Made by a program: the position numbers and the translations under genes. A DNA stretch of 9,478 bases from Fidelibacterota bacterium (lineage in GTDB: Bacteria > Fidelibacterota > UBA2242), in NCBI GenBank assembly GCA_023229045.1, contig JALOAB010000070.1, positions 1 to 9,478 of the forward strand, written 5' to 3'. Position 1 is the stretch's first letter. The number at the start of each line of letters is the position of its first letter. Below the pieces are notes generated by a model. That model ran no database searches. It saw nothing but the letters and a program-made list of their open reading frames with translations, and was not told the origin of the DNA. Shown here in pieces: positions 6,620 to 9,478 of the stretch.

Positions 6620-7228
6620 TTACTTATTAATCACATTACAAACTTCTATTAAAAACAGCATCGTGGTTCCGCTGAAAAGCGGGATTAGCAAATTATCATC
6701 TATCTTGCGATGGACAATCTCGACCAAGCAGGCGATGACCGCTCCGATTATTTTAATCCAGAAAGGAATTGAACTGACCCAGACAGTTGCCAGAATAGAA
6801 ATAGAAATAAAAGCTATTGCACCTTCAAGGGTTTTATTATTATATATTTTTAGGCGGCCGATTGAGAGTCCAACCAAACAAGCTGTTGGATCGCCGAGCA
6901 TTAAAAAGAGGAGGCTGGTTACGGCAATATCCTTTGGAAAAAGGAAAATGGCTAAAAATGCTCCCATAAAGACATAGGTTGCGCCTGTAAAATGATTACC
7001 GAATTCATGCGGCCTGATCATCCAGCCGAACAATTTACGATACAGCCATCGCAGGGCTGGAATGCGCATTCGCAATATTTCAGCAACAACAATCCCCAGG
7101 AAAAGAAGCCCGATAATTATGGTAGCATCATGTTTATTAAAAAATAACTGATAAATAATCGGAACCAGAGAGGAAAGATAGTGAATAGCCTTGCGTCCGA
7201 GTTCTCCTTCCTTTACCGGTTTGATCAT
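6620..7228 (-). CDS. Integral-membrane CTP-dependent lipid/polyprenol kinase family protein (dolichol/phytol/DAG kinase-like)
   Basis: The 202 residues are highly hydrophobic with about five to seven membrane helices. Signature positions of the SEC59/VTE5/DGK1 superfamily are visible: an N-terminal R-K-x-x-H (12-16, GRKAIHYLSS), an E-x-x-R at 50-53, RPHEFGNHFTGATYVFMG (72-89), the core GDPTACLVGLSIGR (112-125) followed by KTLEG (132-136), and a C-terminal E170 with DDNLLIPLFSG (177-187). Members transfer the gamma-phosphate of CTP to a lipid alcohol (dolichol, phytol, diacylglycerol), and some relatives are annotated as phosphatidate cytidylyltransferases. The substrate cannot be told from sequence. 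The ATG overlaps the rpe stop by 4 nt (ATGA), so the two are co-translated, and this is the last gene of the minus-strand operon in view. Family assignment is firm; the reaction is inferred. Confidence 0.82.
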   Translation of the reverse strand: MIKPVKEGELGRKAIHYLSSLVPIIYQLFFNKHDATIIIGLLFLGIVVAEILRMRIPALRWLYRKLFGWMIRPHEFGNHFTGATYVFMGAFLAIFLFPKDIAVTSLLFLMLGDPTACLVGLSIGRLKIYNNKTLEGAIAFISISILATVWVSSIPFWIKIIGAVIACLVEIVHRKIDDNLLIPLFSGTTMLFLIEVCNVINK

Positions 7229-7890
7229 TTAATTTGCCAATTTAATGACCGTAAAGCGTGGCCGGGACGTCCGGTACCGAAGACGGCATAACCCGCAACC
7301 AGCAGATCCGCGCCCGCCGAAGCCGCCAGCGCTATGGTCTCCTGGTTGACTCCGCCGTCGACTTCGATTAAAAATCCATAGCGCTCCTGCCAGACCTGTG
7401 CCCGCCGGACCTTTTCCAGCGCCCCGACAATCATCTGCTGACCGCCAAAACCGGGGTTGACCGTCATAACCAGCAGGTGATCTATTTCATCCAGATACGG
7501 TTCAACCTTTTCAAACTCGGTCTGCGGATTTAGCACCAAACCGGCTTTTGCGCCCAGCTCTTTAATGGCACGTAAATCGGTATGCAAAGCGCGATCGGAT
7601 TCGACATGTATTATCACCGTATCACTGCCGGCATCGACAAATTGTTTAAGAAAACGGTCGGCGTTAGTTATCATTAAGTGAGTCTCGAGATGCAGAGTTG
7701 TTGTGCGTCGGATAGCTTCAATTATAAATGGACCAATGGTAATATTCGGGACGAAATGCCCGTCCATGACGTCCAGATGGAGGCGCTGGGCGCCGGCCTT
7801 TTCGACAATCCGAATACAATCTTTCAGCCGGGTGAAATCAGCCGAAAGTAAAGATGGTACAACTTGCGGAATTGGTTTTTTATGGTTCAC
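7225..7890 (-). CDS. rpe: Ribulose-phosphate 3-epimerase
   Basis: Interconverts D-ribulose 5-phosphate and D-xylulose 5-phosphate in the pentose phosphate pathway, in the cytoplasm. The 221 residues match the usual length of this TIM-barrel enzyme. Motifs in order: VPSLLSADF (11-19), HLDVMDGHFVPNITIGP (38-54) with metal ligand H38 and catalytic D40, H71 in ETHLMI, TVNPGFGGQ (143-151) for substrate phosphate and loop, and EVDGG (176-180) with the second catalytic D178. The end of the barrel reads VAGYAVFGTG where most homologues have a serine before the A-V-F. The start is a GTG at 7890-7888; the next Met is at residue 42, beyond the first motif, so the GTG must be used. An AGGTGA at 7899-7894 lies only 3 nt upstream. 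The first 11 nt overlap the end of the PASTA gene, implying coupled translation. Confidence 0.97.
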   Translation of the reverse strand: MNHKKPIPQVVPSLLSADFTRLKDCIRIVEKAGAQRLHLDVMDGHFVPNITIGPFIIEAIRRTTTLHLETHLMITNADRFLKQFVDAGSDTVIIHVESDRALHTDLRAIKELGAKAGLVLNPQTEFEKVEPYLDEIDHLLVMTVNPGFGGQQMIVGALEKVRRAQVWQERYGFLIEVDGGVNQETIALAASAGADLLVAGYAVFGTGRPGHALRSLNWQIK

Positions 7891-8563
7891 AGGTCACCTG
7901 TAAGTCAACAATGATCGGATTGTCATATTTCCGACCGGGTTGAGGGCTCTGGTCTATGACGGTAAAGGGATTGAGATCCGCGGTCGGAACATAGCGTATT
8001 TGCCCAACCTTAAATCCGGCTTTGCGGATCGCCTCCTGAGCCTCTTCCAGGCTCAAGCCGGTCAACATAGGCACTTCCAACTGGCGCGACGGACGCCCCT
8101 TACTGATCACCAAACTAATTCGCCGATTCGCGCTGACCATAGTGCCCGGCGGAATAGATTGATCGCTTATCACGCCTTCCGGTTTGTCAGACGAATAGAG
8201 ATATTCAACCGCATCAAGCATCAATTTATGATTGTCCAGGATAATGTTAGCGGCTTTCAGCGGTCGTCCCACCAGGTTGGGCATCGCAAAAAAATGGGTG
8301 CCGCCGGTAATAACCAGGCGCACGTTGCGCCCTTTCTTGACCAATCGACCAGGCGGCGGTTGCTGGTCGATAACGATCCCCTTGGGCAAATTGCCGCTGT
8401 CAATCGTATCAACCACCTGCACCTCAAATCCATTTGACTTCAATAATCCGATGGCTTCGTTGGTTGGCTTTTTAAGCACATCTATCATGGTAATTTCCTT
8501 GCCGTGACGCACGTAATGCGGCATGACTATTTTATCGAAAATCAATGCCAGAATTACACCCAA
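7880..8563 (-). CDS. Membrane-anchored protein with three PASTA domains (no kinase domain)
   Basis: PASTA modules bind peptidoglycan fragments or muropeptides in Ser/Thr kinases and penicillin-binding proteins. Counted from TTG 8563, three copies fill the protein: about 22-88, 90-156 and 160-224. Each ends with a V-I-x-Q-x-P-x-P-G type turn (VIDQQPPPG, VISDQSIPPG, VIDQSPQPG) and a terminal strand such as VRLVITGG or ISLVISKG. Ahead of them, ILALIFDKIVMPHYVRHGKE is the end of a membrane helix and a short linker. The frame continues upstream of the TTG with WLRFIAAFIILGV, which completes a normal transmembrane helix; the real start is therefore probably nearer 8608, but no ATG, GTG or TTG exists between an in-frame TAG (8617-8615) and 8563. 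Coordinates use the first canonical start. It lies between rsmB and rpe and overlaps rpe by 11 nt. No kinase or transpeptidase domain is present, so the role is probably cell-wall sensing or binding, by inference. Confidence 0.85.
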   Translation of the reverse strand: MGVILALIFDKIVMPHYVRHGKEITMIDVLKKPTNEAIGLLKSNGFEVQVVDTIDSGNLPKGIVIDQQPPPGRLVKKGRNVRLVITGGTHFFAMPNLVGRPLKAANIILDNHKLMLDAVEYLYSSDKPEGVISDQSIPPGTMVSANRRISLVISKGRPSRQLEVPMLTGLSLEEAQEAIRKAGFKVGQIRYVPTADLNPFTVIDQSPQPGRKYDNPIIVDLQVTCEP

Positions 8564-8617
8564 TATTATAAAAGCCGCGATAAATCTTAACCAGTTTCTT
8601 AATCTCGTAGGTAGCTA

Positions 8618-8623
8618 TCCTTT
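8618..8623 (-). promoter_or_regulatory. Probable ribosome binding site (AAAGGA) for the PASTA protein
   Basis: On the minus strand the bases after the rsmB stop read GTGAAAGGATAGCTACCTACG. The AAAGGA is a good Shine-Dalgarno match, placed 9 nt before an in-frame ACG (8608-8606), and far from the TTG at 8563. An in-frame GTG at 8626 precedes it but is closed by TAG after three codons. The site supports a start upstream of the TTG, possibly at a non-canonical codon. Confidence 0.45.
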
Positions 8624-8628
8624 CACTT

Positions 8629-9478
8629 TCAATCAGTTTTTAATAAACGTACTGCAAAACTTCCCGCCAGATTGTGTTTAAAAGGCAGAACGCATACCGC
8701 CCCGTTTTCATCACAATAAAGCGGATCGATATACTTGGGAGCCGGGTCGACTGAAAACTCCGGATGATGTTCCAGAAAATTTTTCACCGTTGTCCAGTTC
8801 TCTTCTTTCTCAATCGAACAGGTGCTGTAAACCAGGACTCCCTTTTCCCGCACCGACCCGGCGACCTTATCCAGAATTCGGGCCTGTAAGTCCTGCGCAC
8901 GTCTCAAATTCTCCGACTGACGATTCCAGCGCAAATCAGCGCGGCGCGAAAGTGCTCCTGTGCCACTACAAGGCGCATCCACCAGAATTTTATCAAACAT
9001 CGCAAATTTATTAACACTGGCATCGAACACACTGTAATTTAAAGAATCAATCCCTAATCGGCAGGCTGATTCTTGAATCAATGCGATTTTTTGAGGCGAA
9101 TAGTCATTGGCGAGAATATTGGCCTGGTTTTTCGTCAGCTGGGCTATGAGAGTAGCCTTGCCACCCGGCGCCGCGCAGGCGTCCAGAATATTCTCACCAG
9201 CCTGCGGATCGAGCAAGTATACCGCCAGTGCCTGGCTGTAATCCTGTACCGAGTAGTAGCCTTTTTGAAAAATTTCACTTTTCAGCAAATCGCCCGGTCG
9301 ATCAACATTAAAGAATACTATCGGATGATCTTTATATTTATTAATTCGATAGCCATTAATCTGCAACAATTTTTCCAACTCATCCCAGCCGATGCGGAAC
9401 GGATTATGTCGGAAAAAAATCTTCTGATATTCATTATTAAATTGGAGAATAATTATTGTATTTTGCGCACCAAAATCT
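8629..9478 (-). CDS. rsmB: 16S rRNA (cytosine-C5) methyltransferase RsmB/Sun, 5' end outside window
   Basis: An S-adenosylmethionine-dependent enzyme that makes m5C in 16S rRNA (C967 in E. coli). The frame is open from the right edge to a TGA at 8631-8629: 282 residues are visible, and an internal TTG at 9378 is not the start because homologous sequence continues upstream (IFFRHNPFRIGWDELEKLL, holding an R-x-N motif typical of the region before the catalytic domain). In visible numbering, the SAM-binding motif I is DACAAPGGK (99-107), motif IV is VDAPCSGTGA with its cysteine at 170, and motif VI is YSTCSIEKEEN with the catalytic cysteine at 220. The C terminus reads AGSFAVRLLK where homologues usually have DGFF followed by a basic strand. 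The NusB-like N-terminal domain is off the window. The PASTA gene follows downstream within about 20-65 nt, in the same direction. Confidence 0.93.
   Translation of the reverse strand, partial: DFGAQNTIIILQFNNEYQKIFFRHNPFRIGWDELEKLLQINGYRINKYKDHPIVFFNVDRPGDLLKSEIFQKGYYSVQDYSQALAVYLLDPQAGENILDACAAPGGKATLIAQLTKNQANILANDYSPQKIALIQESACRLGIDSLNYSVFDASVNKFAMFDKILVDAPCSGTGALSRRADLRWNRQSENLRRAQDLQARILDKVAGSVREKGVLVYSTCSIEKEENWTTVKNFLEHHPEFSVDPAPKYIDPLYCDENGAVCVLPFKHNLAGSFAVRLLKTD

Noticed and set aside
6663..6977. A 104-codon open frame on the + strand.
   Set aside because: It is antisense to the lipid-kinase-like gene, which carries conserved GDPTA and DDN motifs.
7940..8437. A 165-codon open frame on the + strand.
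   Set aside because: It lies wholly antisense to the PASTA gene, whose three repeats are unmistakable, and its own translation is Arg/His-rich without any family resemblance.

Overview
The window holds two blocks of densely packed genes that converge near position 6,590. No RNA gene, mobile element or CRISPR array was seen. The proteins point to a diderm bacterium: there is an outer-membrane secretin with its inner-membrane PilMNOP partners. The PilX-like protein, the PilMNO series, the short secretin and the PASTA/rpe/lipid-kinase cluster fit an uncultured FCB-type or neighbouring phylum (Zixibacteria, KSB1 or Calditrichota style). That placement rests on recalled gene order, not on a search, and is tentative.

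Left block (1-6561, + strand): a type IV pilus operon. It begins with the C-terminal end of a minor pilin-like protein, cut by the window edge. Next come the prepilin peptidase PilD, a PilX-like pilus protein with one membrane anchor and a beta-rich body, then pilM, pilN, pilO, a pilP-like gene and the secretin pilQ, and finally a receiver-only response regulator. Junctions are ATGA overlaps, direct abutments or gaps of up to about 16 nt, so the block is almost certainly one transcript. PilD processes prepilins; PilM (cytoplasm) with PilN/PilO/PilP (inner membrane and periplasm) links the inner-membrane platform to the PilQ outer-membrane pore. The motor ATPases (PilB/PilT), PilC and the major pilin are absent and would have to lie elsewhere.

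Right block (6620-9478, - strand, read from right to left): rsmB (16S rRNA m5C methyltransferase, 5' end off the right edge), a membrane-anchored protein with three PASTA domains, rpe (ribulose-5-phosphate 3-epimerase), and an integral-membrane protein of the CTP-dependent dolichol/phytol/diacylglycerol kinase family. These genes also overlap or nearly abut. The order rsmB - PASTA - rpe recalls the Firmicutes rsmB-prpC-prkC-rsgA-rpe locus, but here the PASTA protein carries no kinase domain.

Most of the window is recognisable pilus and housekeeping biology, and I see no convincing wholly new system. The points most worth checking are the kinase-less PASTA protein in a PrkC-like location and its missing canonical start codon, the variant PilN/PilP/PilQ architectures, the tyrosine-rich PilX-like protein, and the orphan receiver at the end of the pilus operon.
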